Positions 53,775-61,408 of a stretch of DNA of 64,000 nucleotides are shown in pieces; the first letter of the stretch is position 1; each line of letters starts with the position of its first letter. The stretch lies in assembly GCF_004522215.1 (NCBI RefSeq), contig NZ_SDLR01000006.1, positions 62,001 through 126,000 on the forward strand. The letters are read 5' to 3'. Both the position numbers and the translations under genes were made by a program. The notes under the pieces were generated by a model. It did not search any database. It saw nothing but the letters and a program-made list of their open reading frames with translations, and had not been told where the DNA came from. The stretch is from Ammoniphilus sp. YIM 78166. GTDB taxonomy: Bacteria; Bacillota; Bacilli; Aneurinibacillales; RAOX-1.

Positions 53775-54656
53775 TTATGGGCGAGGAATCATCTGCATCG
53801 GATCCAGATCGCCAGCTTTCGGCATGTACTTTTCAATCAAGACTTTGAAATGGTCCTCTTTTCTCATTTTTTCAAGCGATGCGTTCAAGAAGTCCAGCAT
53901 TTCCGCATCATTTTTACGAACACCCATGGCCATCGGAGCAAAAGCCACTTGTTCTCCCACCACCGCATATTCCGGAGAAGTCTTCGTGAATTCGGACATC
54001 AGGACCGCATCATGGAACATCGCATCCCCTCTTCCGTCCTTCAGAGCCCGGAAGGCATCGGCATTGCTCTCGAGCTTGATCTGCTCAGCCGTTGGAACAT
54101 TCTGTTCGAGGTAAGTGGATCCGGTAGAACCTTTAATGACAATGACTTTCTTACCGGCAAGGTCCGGGATCGCCTTGATCGGGCTGTCTTTCGGAACGAC
54201 GGTCACTGCGCCTCCGTCAAAGAAGTTGGTCGTGAAGTCAATGACCTTCTTGCGCTCCTCCGTTACGCCCAACGTAGCGGAAATAAAGTCGATCTTTTTA
54301 GAATCCAGATAAGGAATACGATTCGTGGCATTGACAGGTACAAACTCAACTGCCTCAGGGTCACCGAAAGCATACTCGGCCATTCTCCGGACCACATCCG
54401 GCTCATAGCCGGTGTTTACCCCTTTTTCATTCAGGTATCCCAATGGGGGATAATCTATTTTTACCCCCACAACCAGCTTCCCTCTCTCCTTCACTTCGGC
54501 AGGCAGCGGAGGAAGATCACTAGCAGCCGTTGGAGGCGCATCCGGTGCCCCCGTCGAACTGCCTGTGGTTGGATTGGAGCCGCATCCGGCAAGCATCGCT
54601 ACAATTGATGACACCATGACCATCATGGAAAGCTTTTTCTTCATTTCTTTTTTCAT
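53775..54656 (-). CDS. Polar amino acid ABC transporter binding lipoprotein
   Basis: About 293 residues: lipobox (AMLAGC), Ser/Thr/Pro linker, then the type 2 periplasmic fold (GKLVVGVKIDYPPLGYLNEKG, YEPDVVRRMAEYAFGD, KVIVIKGSTGSTYLEQN). The family binds polar amino acids, opines and Amadori compounds; the Agrobacterium deoxyfructosyl-glutamine system uses this class. Start: ATG at 54656 (MKKEMKKKLSMM) behind GAGGG; the longer frame to 54731 places the signal peptide too far inside. About 300 bases separate it from the YjbQ gene, so it may have its own promoter. Confidence 0.9.
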   Translation of the reverse strand: MKKEMKKKLSMMVMVSSIVAMLAGCGSNPTTGSSTGAPDAPPTAASDLPPLPAEVKERGKLVVGVKIDYPPLGYLNEKGVNTGYEPDVVRRMAEYAFGDPEAVEFVPVNATNRIPYLDSKKIDFISATLGVTEERKKVIDFTTNFFDGGAVTVVPKDSPIKAIPDLAGKKVIVIKGSTGSTYLEQNVPTAEQIKLESNADAFRALKDGRGDAMFHDAVLMSEFTKTSPEYAVVGEQVAFAPMAMGVRKNDAEMLDFLNASLEKMRKEDHFKVLIEKYMPKAGDLDPMQMIPRP

Positions 54657-54952
54657 TTCTAATCCCTCGCATTCGTCTAATATTTTCCTACAAGACTCGT
54701 TTACGCTGAATAATGCAACCCCCGTTAGCACTTGAAAATGAGTTGATGGTCATTCTTTCCCGGTGAAATCCCCCCTTTCATTCTGTCGCGAATGCTCTTT
54801 CCAGTTTCTTGATTGATATCATTTTAAATAAAATATTTTTATTTATCTGAAAATATGGGATAGATCTAAATCTCTTAGCTTCCAAGCATCCTGAATAGGA
54901 TTTAGAATCCATTATATCTAAATAATCATTTAGCGGTAAACTACCAATTCCT

Positions 54953-55381
54953 TTACTCACCAATGATCTCAATATAAACTTTCCGACTTTTTGGACCGTC
55001 AAATTCCGTGAAGTACACATCCTGAGCATCCCCTGATACGAGTTTTCCATCTTGGACGACAAACATACAGCTGTTGCCCGACAGCATCGATTTGAGGTGG
55101 GAAGGCGAGTTGCTGCCTGTCGCCCCATAGGAAGGCAGAAAGTGAGCATGAGCATATGGCGCGTCTTTCGGTATTAAACGTTCTAAGGTTTCTTCGATAT
55201 CGGTTTCTACGCATGTCAGACCCTCGTTGACCATGATTCCTGTTGTTGTATGGGCCGTGATGACGGCCGCCAATCCATTCTGAATCCCCGACTCCTCCAC
55301 AAAGCTTCGAACATCTTCCGTAATCTTGATCATTTGAAATTCTTTTCTTGTGTTTAGTACCATCACTTTGATTTTGACCAT
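54953..55381 (-). CDS. YjbQ family (UPF0047) protein
   Basis: About 142 residues of the YjbQ family: ITAHTTTGIMVNEG, ETLERLIPKDAPYAHAH, GNSCMFVVQDGKLVSGDAQDVYFTEFDGPKSRKV. Conserved His and Asp/Glu residues form a putative metal or phosphate site. Some members have been linked to thiamine phosphate synthesis and to a phosphatase-like function, but the role is not settled. It lies 5 bases after the amidohydrolase gene if it starts at ATG 55381, which fits the AAGGATAG site better than ATG 55399. Confidence 0.85.
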   Translation of the reverse strand: MVKIKVMVLNTRKEFQMIKITEDVRSFVEESGIQNGLAAVITAHTTTGIMVNEGLTCVETDIEETLERLIPKDAPYAHAHFLPSYGATGSNSPSHLKSMLSGNSCMFVVQDGKLVSGDAQDVYFTEFDGPKSRKVYIEIIGE

Positions 55382-55386
55382 ATCGA

Positions 55387-56238
55387 CTATCCTTTCCATC
55401 CTAAGAATCGTTCCGCATTTCCTCCCAAGATTTTCTCTAGCGTTTTAGGCCGTAAATTCAGACTCCTTAAAGCAGGCAGCATCCTTTTCGCTTTAAAGCG
55501 CGGACTGTTTGTACCAAACATGACTTTGTCATTCAGGTTTCTCTCAATCCATAGCGGTCCCATATTCTTCGTAAACACCTGGTCGAAAAAGTCATGGGCA
55601 TTATCCATGTGCAGCAAGGAGGTATCGGTATAGACGTTTGGATATTTGAGTAAGAGCATGATAGTTTCATGGATCCACGGCCATCCGAAGTGAGCCAGGC
55701 ACATGCGCAAGGTTGGATAAGCCATTGCCACCTCCTCAAAATGTAGAGGGTGCGAATATTTGGCGGGAGCATCCGGTTCCCAGGTCATGCCGGCATGAAA
55801 CATAATCGGCTTATCGTATTCGATGCATTTTTCATAGAGCGGTTTCAGGATCTCATCATATGGATAAAACTTTTGCTTCGAAGGGTGAAGCTTCAATCCC
55901 ATTAACCCTAGTTCTTTAAACGCATAGTCAAGCACATCTACTGCATCACCACGGTACGGATCCACGCTCGCAAACCCGATAAACCGATGAGGCGCAAGAT
56001 CGACGAGTGTCTTGATCTGTTCATTGGATACGATGTGTCCCCCTTGTTGAGTCGTAATGTCTTCTGGAAGGAGGATCGATTTATCTACGTTCATGTAATC
56101 CATTTCAATAAAGACCGATTCTAACGAATAAGGAGACTGTTTAAAGATTCCGAATTGCTCTTTGCGAAAACTCAGCTCCTCTTTATCCTCGCAAATATCC
56201 TTATAAAAGATCGGGTGTGTATGTACATCAATAATCAT
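55387..56238 (-). CDS. Amidohydrolase family 2 (ACMSD-like) protein
   Basis: 283 residues of the metal-dependent TIM-barrel amidohydrolase_2 family: DVHTHP at residues 3-8, GLKLHPSKQKFYPYDE near 135, PIMFHAGMTW near 163, LAHFGWPW near 197 and the terminal aspartate replaced by an Asn in FGTNSPRFK near 252 (many relatives have GTD/GSD). Such enzymes hydrolyse or decarboxylate small carboxylic acids. The Asn replacement may alter metal binding. It is 34 bases after the kinase gene. Substrate unknown; it may act on a by-product of the sugar-amino acid pathway. Confidence 0.85.
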   Translation of the reverse strand: MIIDVHTHPIFYKDICEDKEELSFRKEQFGIFKQSPYSLESVFIEMDYMNVDKSILLPEDITTQQGGHIVSNEQIKTLVDLAPHRFIGFASVDPYRGDAVDVLDYAFKELGLMGLKLHPSKQKFYPYDEILKPLYEKCIEYDKPIMFHAGMTWEPDAPAKYSHPLHFEEVAMAYPTLRMCLAHFGWPWIHETIMLLLKYPNVYTDTSLLHMDNAHDFFDQVFTKNMGPLWIERNLNDKVMFGTNSPRFKAKRMLPALRSLNLRPKTLEKILGGNAERFLGWKG

Positions 56239-56272
56239 TTAGAAAACCACCTTCCGATGTTTCAACCTAAGT

Positions 56273-57055
56273 TTAATAAGGCTCAAATTTCATGACCACT
56301 TGGGAAGCCACCTTAGCCCCATGGTGCAAAGACTCCTGGATGGACCAGTTTTGGAGGATACCATACATGAAACCAGCACAGAAGGAATCTCCCGCCCCAA
56401 CGGTATTAACCACTTCCACCTTGACAATGCCCTCCCTGTAGTACGATTCACCATCATAGGCAATACTGCCTTTCTCTCCCAGCGTCGCGATGACAACCTT
56501 GGGTCCTAGATCTTTAGCCCATTTCAGGTAATCCAAGATAAACTCATCTTCTCCCTTGTCATAGGAGAAAAAGGCATAATCAACAGAAGGAAGGATGGAT
56601 TCAGGTATCTCATTTACCCTTACGGAAAAATCGAAAACAGTCAAAATTCCATGCTCTTTAAATTGCGGAAGAAGCCCCATAATCTTACCCGATAAATTGG
56701 TGTGTAGGACATCATGCTCCTTAATGAAGGCAATATCCTCATCCGTCAAGGAAAAACTACTCATGACCCCTTCGACCATTTCCTTATGCACCCGATCATT
56801 CCCATTCAGATCCATCTTGTAGATCGCGGTACTTCCCTTTTTAACATGAAGATGGGAGATGTCTATTCCCTCATTCTGTAACAGGTCTGCCATCTGCCCC
56901 CCATACACATCATCCCCAATGACACTGATCATGGACGTGTCTACACCCATTCGACTGAGATGGATGACAAAATCGACACTATTACCTGTAGGATAATGCT
57001 TGTTCAAATTTTCATAGAGATCAATGCAATTAAATCCCACACCTGCAACCCTCAT
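56273..57055 (-). CDS. PfkB family sugar kinase 1 (FrlD/FraD-like)
   Basis: About 260 residues of the ribokinase family: GFNCIDLYENLN near the N-terminus, PTGNSVDFVIHLSRMG, and the catalytic NTVGAGDSFCAGFMYG near 225 with the general-base Asp. The size and the YP(T/G)GN motif fit FrlD-type fructosamine 6-kinases rather than full-length ribokinases. Start: ATG 57055 behind GGGAGG; the ORF extends to 57076 without benefit. It heads the operon kinase / amidohydrolase / YjbQ and lies behind a GntR-type operator and a cre-like site. Confidence 0.88.
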   Translation of the reverse strand: MRVAGVGFNCIDLYENLNKHYPTGNSVDFVIHLSRMGVDTSMISVIGDDVYGGQMADLLQNEGIDISHLHVKKGSTAIYKMDLNGNDRVHKEMVEGVMSSFSLTDEDIAFIKEHDVLHTNLSGKIMGLLPQFKEHGILTVFDFSVRVNEIPESILPSVDYAFFSYDKGEDEFILDYLKWAKDLGPKVVIATLGEKGSIAYDGESYYREGIVKVEVVNTVGAGDSFCAGFMYGILQNWSIQESLHHGAKVASQVVMKFEPY

Positions 57056-57123
57056 AAAATCCTCCCTTCTTTCCATAAATGAACCAAAACACTAAAGCCA
57101 ATTCACCACTTGCCATATGTTGT

Positions 57124-57203
57124 TATCATATCTTGTTATATTATAATTTATATCATCAAAACCAAGAGGCGTCAATCTATTTTTTAAATTTAAAGCGCTT
57201 GCA
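57124..57203. promoter_or_regulatory. GntR-type operator and cre-like site upstream of kinase 1
   Basis: TATCATATCTTGTTATATTATAA (57124-57146, shown here split as TATCATATCTTG + TTATATTATAA) matches the operator family of this locus. TTAAAGCGCTTGCA (57190-57203) fits the CcpA cre consensus with one mismatch, suggesting catabolite repression. Confidence 0.55.
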
Positions 57204-57254
57204 GTTGTTAGCTAATATAACATAACTTGCATTTTTTATTATCAAATCAAAAAG

Positions 57255-57293
57255 AACACCTATTTTGTAAGATAATCTCACAAAATAGGTGTT
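57255..57293 (-). terminator. Terminator after kinase 2
   Basis: AACACCTATTTTGT / ACAAAATAGGTGTT stem, then CTTTTTG on the minus strand, 11 bases behind the stop at 57305. Confidence 0.87.
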
Positions 57294-57304
57294 GACCCTA
57301 ACGT

Positions 57305-58126
57305 CTATTTCTTTGTTCCATATCCGAACGCACCATAAGTCTGACAAGTTTGCGCTGCAGATTGGGCAGCCTGAAGTAACGCCTTTCTCATGTCCTGATG
57401 ATCATGATACGACACGAGAAAGCCAGCAATAAACGAATCCCCCGCTCCCATCGTATCCACTACTTGAGCAGGCATTGGTGATTGTTCAAACCTCTCGCCC
57501 TTTTCTGAAAAAATTGCACTCTGCGCTCCACGGGTTACCCCTACGACTTGGACACCCCATCCATGGACTTCCTCGATTAACCTCTCAATATCCTCCAGTT
57601 CCATCTCACTGCCAGAAAAAAAAGCGTAGGTCAAATAAGGACAAACTTGCTCCAAGTAAGCCCTTGTCCATCGTTTAGGCGTAGAGAAATCATAAGAAAT
57701 AGGTTGCCCAGCCAATCGGATCAACTCATGTTCGATATCACTATTGACACTCGTATGAATCAAATCATAGGTGCGAATATAATCGAGATCCTCCTCTGTA
57801 AGCTGAAGTTTCAAAAGGGACTGTACACGTTTCCCCCTATTGGTCCCTACAAACACGCGATCTCCTTCTTCATTGAGGGAAACGACAGCCTCTCCCGTAG
57901 GACCAAACACACGACGAACGCGTGTCATATCAATCTCTTCGAGGCTGGCCGCATGTATGATCAAGTCCGCCGCTTTATCATTTCCTATCATCCCAAGATA
58001 GGCACAAGCCTGAGCTCCATTGCGTTTAGCCAGCACACCTACATTAAAAGCGTTCCCACCTGGGTAAATCAAGCCTTGATCTTGATAATAATCCACTACA
58101 CTGTCTCCAATACCGATCAACTTCAT
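57305..58126 (-). CDS. PfkB family sugar kinase 2 (FrlD-like)
   Basis: 273 residues: GIGDSVVDYYQDQGLIYPGGNAFN near the N-terminus (substrate glycines), PTGEAVVSLNEEGDR, ISYDFSTPKRW and DTMGAGDSFIAGF near 240. Like kinase 1 it is of the short FrlD type. It is monocistronic, with an operator upstream and a terminator behind. Having two such kinases in one locus suggests two related substrates, for example amidated and deamidated, or different fructosyl amino acids. Confidence 0.88.
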   Translation of the reverse strand: MKLIGIGDSVVDYYQDQGLIYPGGNAFNVGVLAKRNGAQACAYLGMIGNDKAADLIIHAASLEEIDMTRVRRVFGPTGEAVVSLNEEGDRVFVGTNRGKRVQSLLKLQLTEEDLDYIRTYDLIHTSVNSDIEHELIRLAGQPISYDFSTPKRWTRAYLEQVCPYLTYAFFSGSEMELEDIERLIEEVHGWGVQVVGVTRGAQSAIFSEKGERFEQSPMPAQVVDTMGAGDSFIAGFLVSYHDHQDMRKALLQAAQSAAQTCQTYGAFGYGTKK

Positions 58127-58155
58127 AAGTCACCCTCCTTTTTTAGAAAAAAGTT

Positions 58156-58174
58156 GTTATATCTTATAATATAC
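58156..58174. promoter_or_regulatory. GntR-type operator upstream of kinase 2
   Basis: GTTATATCTTATAATATAC, about 30 bases upstream of the ATG; same core as the sites at 50381, 57124 and 59095. Confidence 0.55.
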
Positions 58175-58221
58175 TAATATATACCATCTGAAAAGATAGA
58201 AAATCAAGAAAATTTTCCAAC

Positions 58222-58267
58222 AAAAAATCACATGCCTATAACCATCCGTTACAGTCATGTGATTTTT
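58222..58267. terminator. Terminator after the GntR gene
   Basis: AAAAAATCACATG / CATGTGATTTTT stem with a 21-base loop, about 25 bases behind the stop at 58293. Confidence 0.75.
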
Positions 58268-58292
58268 CAACCCTATTAAGTTTTCTTCCTCT

Positions 58293-59024
58293 TTACTTCT
58301 CCGTGCTATCAATGGTAAAGATGACTTTATTCGACATATATAACGAATAAGACAAATGAATCGGCCGATCCTCTTGATCATAGCTCAGTTTCTCCGTTGC
58401 AAAAAGTGGGGAACCGAGATCACAATGGAAAATATTCGCTTCATAGTCCGAGGCAAAATTAATCTCAAGCGTTCTGGAAGACCGTTTAATTTCGATGTTA
58501 TATCTGTTTTTTAGAATACTATAAGTGGAAGGGGACTCCCAAATATGTTTTTCAATATTCGGTAAAAATTGGAGAGGGTAATACGAAGTTTCGATAATGA
58601 AAGGCTCGTCGTCAATAAACAGCAAACGATGCAGCTTAAGCAGCGATTCCCCTTCGAATAACTTAAACTTCTCGGCTAACGTTTCATCGGCTTGGATAAT
58701 CGAACTAGATAAAATTTGCGAACCTGGTTTTTTCCCTGAATTCAACGTTAGGTCAGAGAAACTTCCAACAGAAATCAGTTCGCGTTTTTCCTTGGCTTGT
58801 TTGACAAAGGTGCCTTTCCCCTGATGACTGAAAAGGATTCCCTCATCAACCAAATCCGTGATCGCTCTGCGGGTCGTAATTCGGCTAACCCCATAGGTCT
58901 TGCACAACTCTGATTCGGCAGGCAATTGCTGGCCAGGCTTATATTTACCACGAAGGATATCTTCTTTAATAATTTGCTTTAATTGAATATATAAAGGATT
59001 TTGGCTTGAGTTGTTCAGTTTCAT
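58293..59024 (-). CDS. GntR/HutC family regulator (FrlR/FraR-like)
   Basis: 243 residues: winged helix (about 8-75; LPAESELCKTYGVSRITTRR, GKGTFVKQ) and UTRA domain (about 95-240). Single gene between an operator and a terminator. B. subtilis frl and Salmonella fra loci are controlled by the same class of protein, which releases DNA on binding the phosphorylated fructosyl amino acid. Four copies of a TATATCTTGT-type site across the locus are its likely targets, including its own promoter. Confidence 0.9.
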   Translation of the reverse strand: MKLNNSSQNPLYIQLKQIIKEDILRGKYKPGQQLPAESELCKTYGVSRITTRRAITDLVDEGILFSHQGKGTFVKQAKEKRELISVGSFSDLTLNSGKKPGSQILSSSIIQADETLAEKFKLFEGESLLKLHRLLFIDDEPFIIETSYYPLQFLPNIEKHIWESPSTYSILKNRYNIEIKRSSRTLEINFASDYEANIFHCDLGSPLFATEKLSYDQEDRPIHLSYSLYMSNKVIFTIDSTEK

Positions 59025-59094
59025 TATAAACCCCTATTCACCCACCTGGATTTTTTAAGAACCGACTCGTTTAGTCTGTCTCTATTAAGGATAT

Positions 59095-59114
59095 GGTATA
59101 TCTTGTATTATGTC
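59095..59114. promoter_or_regulatory. GntR-type operator upstream of the regulator gene
   Basis: GGTATATCTTGTATTATGTC, 71 bases upstream of the GntR start; suggests autoregulation. Confidence 0.5.
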
Positions 59115-59610
59115 AAGTTAATGAATTTGTAATATCCCCTTGTTACATTATTCGTTATCGGTAATGACTTTCGTTCTTTATCTTAAGAAAGGGTCGAGTA
59201 GAGTCAAGCCTTTCGATTCACGGGTGGAAGGAAGTGGTTCTCTCCTAGCAGGACTGTTACCAGTTTTCATTGGCTCGGAGTTCCTCACTACTGATACCTC
59301 TGACGGGAAGACCATGCCAAAAGATGGGAAGTCCACATCGCCGACAACTGACCTAGAGCGTTAAGAAGGTTGGGATAGGGTGGAAGTATAGTAGCGTGAC
59401 CCAAGGAGGTCTCGTGGCTTCCTTGGAATTTTTTTCTAGGTATTCCATCACCAAGATCAGTCAAGGGATGGATGAAGAGGTGCGAGAAAAATAGCTATGG
59501 CGTAATAGAGAACGTTTCAGAAATTTGATAGTTTCCATCGTACACTCCATTCCATTCCATTCCACTACACTACATAACATTACATAACAGTACACTAAAT
59601 GGAATGAAAA

Positions 59611-59640
59611 AAGTCCGCTTGGGTTCTTCCCCAAGCGGAC
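59611..59640 (-). terminator. Terminator of the symporter operon
   Basis: GTCCGCTTGGG / CCCAAGCGGAC stem, then TTTTTTC on the minus strand. Confidence 0.9.
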
Positions 59641-59641
59641 A

Positions 59642-59672
59642 TTCGACAAAATCCGGGGAGTGACAGGCACTC
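59642..59672. repeat. 31-base intergenic repeat, copy 5
   Basis: TTCGACAA-AATC-CGGGGAGTGACAGGCACTC, between the symporter stop (3 bases away) and its terminator (1 base away). Confidence 0.92.
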
Positions 59673-59675
59673 GCA

Positions 59676-61232
59676 TTATGCACTAGTGCTTTTCAGGTAC
59701 TCCTCCTGAGTATGCTCGCCCTTTTGAATCGCAGCGATGACTTTTTGCGTGGAAGGGCTCGTATGTTCTTCAAAATAGGGTTCGTAAGCTTCCAATGGGG
59801 GTTTTTTCGTTGCATAAACGGCAATTAAAACGCCTACAAACGCTACAGCTAAACCAATAATAAAAGGATTGGTTGCCCCCATTACCTTTGCGATGACATA
59901 CACGGTGGAACCCAGGATAATGTTGGCATATGCACCCATACGATTCATGCGCTTCCAATACAAGCCTAAGTAGACGACAAAGAAGAAGGCTGCTCCAAAC
60001 CCGCCATAGACGTAAGTGAATCCCATGGCTAGTAATACGGGCGGTTTAATCGCACTGACCACAGCTAAGATCCCAAGGGCATAAATGCAGAATCGAAGCT
60101 GTTTTCTTTCTGTCTCTTCACTTACTTTCTTATTAGGAAAAATGTTTTTATAAATATCATTGTACAGAGAAGTACCGCAATGCAGAAGCATGGAATTCGC
60201 CGTAGAGATGGCCGCTGCACATAAGGCGATCAAGGTTAAAGCACCAACCAATGGATGGGCGTACTCCATGATGACGATCGGCATGATATAATCCGTGGTT
60301 CGTCCCGCAGGAAGACTCGGAATGAGCGACTTCGCTCCTAGCCCAATCACGATTAAAGGAAGGAAAATCGCGATTAAAACAAGAACAGATAACATCATTT
60401 GCATAACCGCCACTTTGACACTTTTCGGCGCTAACATCCTCGTTACCCAGTGAGGCGATACGGCTGCCCCTAGCGAATTGGAGATAAAGATGGAGAACAG
60501 CGCTCCAATTCCAAAGGTACCCACCGGCGATAGAAGCACTCCTGCACTTAAACTTTCTCCCCCTTCGATCGTTGGAGCCGTTGTCGTGGCCAGGGTGTTA
60601 TAGATATTTTCGAACCCTCCTGTAGCGGTCAAGACCGCTCCGGCTCCTAAGACTACCCCTAACACGATTAAGACCGAGTTTACTGAATCCGTAACAGCAA
60701 CAGACCAGAATCCTCCAATGCTGGTGAAAAGTAAAAAGATGAGGAAGGCAAAAATAGCAATTTTATAATCAATCCCAGTGATAGTGGAGAATACAATCCC
60801 GAAACCGACAACCTGTAAATGGGTAAAAACGAAATATCCAATCAACATTAATGCTGCTACGAGAGACCTGATCGGACTGCTTTTCTTAAAAGGCTCATAT
60901 CGCATTTGAACGTATTCTGGAAAAGTCCTAGCTGGTGTTTCCGGTCTTCTAATTTTATAGGCAACCAGCGGAATCAATGCCGTTCCAAAAAACCAGCCTG
61001 CTACCCAGCCAATGATCGCCGCTACGCCAGAGCTATAGAGATATCCAGGGACACCCATAACGGAAGCCACACTGACCCAGGTTGCGACCGAGGTCCCCAC
61101 CCCGATCCAGAGACCCATCCGATGCCCACCTGTTGTAAAGTCAGACATCGACTCGACATTTTTCAAGCTTTGCAAACAGGTCCAGATGAGAAAGACCATA
61201 TAAAATCCAAAAACAGCGAGATACCAATTCAT
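59676..61232 (-). CDS. Sodium:solute symporter (SSS family)
   Basis: 518 residues with thirteen membrane segments, the LeuT-fold SSS family (PanF/ActP type): GGHRMGLWIGVGTSVATWVS split around residues 35-55, VMGVPGYLYSSGVAAIIGW, a GGFWSVAVTDSVNSVLIVLG segment near 175 and SPHWVTRMLAPKSVK near 255. It couples sodium entry to uptake of a carboxylate or similar compound. A 44-residue membrane protein gene precedes it by 14 bases. Its place behind a BKACE gene suggests it imports the compound that feeds that enzyme. Confidence 0.92.
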   Translation of the reverse strand: MNWYLAVFGFYMVFLIWTCLQSLKNVESMSDFTTGGHRMGLWIGVGTSVATWVSVASVMGVPGYLYSSGVAAIIGWVAGWFFGTALIPLVAYKIRRPETPARTFPEYVQMRYEPFKKSSPIRSLVAALMLIGYFVFTHLQVVGFGIVFSTITGIDYKIAIFAFLIFLLFTSIGGFWSVAVTDSVNSVLIVLGVVLGAGAVLTATGGFENIYNTLATTTAPTIEGGESLSAGVLLSPVGTFGIGALFSIFISNSLGAAVSPHWVTRMLAPKSVKVAVMQMMLSVLVLIAIFLPLIVIGLGAKSLIPSLPAGRTTDYIMPIVIMEYAHPLVGALTLIALCAAAISTANSMLLHCGTSLYNDIYKNIFPNKKVSEETERKQLRFCIYALGILAVVSAIKPPVLLAMGFTYVYGGFGAAFFFVVYLGLYWKRMNRMGAYANIILGSTVYVIAKVMGATNPFIIGLAVAFVGVLIAVYATKKPPLEAYEPYFEEHTSPSTQKVIAAIQKGEHTQEEYLKSTSA

Positions 61233-61246
61233 GCTTCTTCCCCCTT

Positions 61247-61381
61247 TTATGACTTAAATAGTTTACCGGTTGCCCCCCAGCGCTTGACTCCCTTCTTTTC
61301 AATCCGATAGCAAAGGAAGGTTCCAAACCCGATGGAAAATAATATCGTAAATAGCCAGATAGAAAACGCTACCAGCATCAT
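61247..61381 (-). CDS. Symporter small accessory membrane protein (44 aa)
   Basis: ATG at 61381 (or 61378), behind AGGAG, opens a 44-residue protein: one hydrophobic segment (LVAFSIWLFTILFSIGFGTF) followed by a basic tail (YRIEKKGVKRW...). Many SSS symporter genes are preceded by such one-helix partner proteins. It is too short for usual gene callers, but its ribosome site, spacing (14 bases to the symporter) and composition support it. Confidence 0.8.
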   Translation of the reverse strand: MMLVAFSIWLFTILFSIGFGTFLCYRIEKKGVKRWGATGKLFKS

Positions 61382-61408
61382 GATCACTCCTATTAAAGGG
61401 ATAAAAGA

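Larger units (their letters stand above)
59025..59675. other. Intergenic region between GntR and symporter genes
   Basis: 651 bases. It holds the operator, an unexplained stretch (about 59160-59530) with no supported frame, and a low-complexity tract of CATTC/CTACA units (59545-59595). The terminator and repeat copy 5 of the symporter operon follow. The unexplained stretch could be decayed mobile DNA, but I cannot name a family. Confidence 0.45.

Noticed and set aside
53745..54608. 287-codon plus-strand frame
   Set aside because: Entirely opposite the ABC binding protein; His/Arg-rich and without signals.
59160..59400. Plus-strand frame read as a transposase fragment
   Set aside because: No DDE, HUH or reverse-transcriptase motif could be seen; left as unexplained sequence.
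59545..59595. CATTC/CTACA low-complexity tract as a satellite or origin
   Set aside because: Too short and irregular; no DnaA boxes or replication genes nearby.
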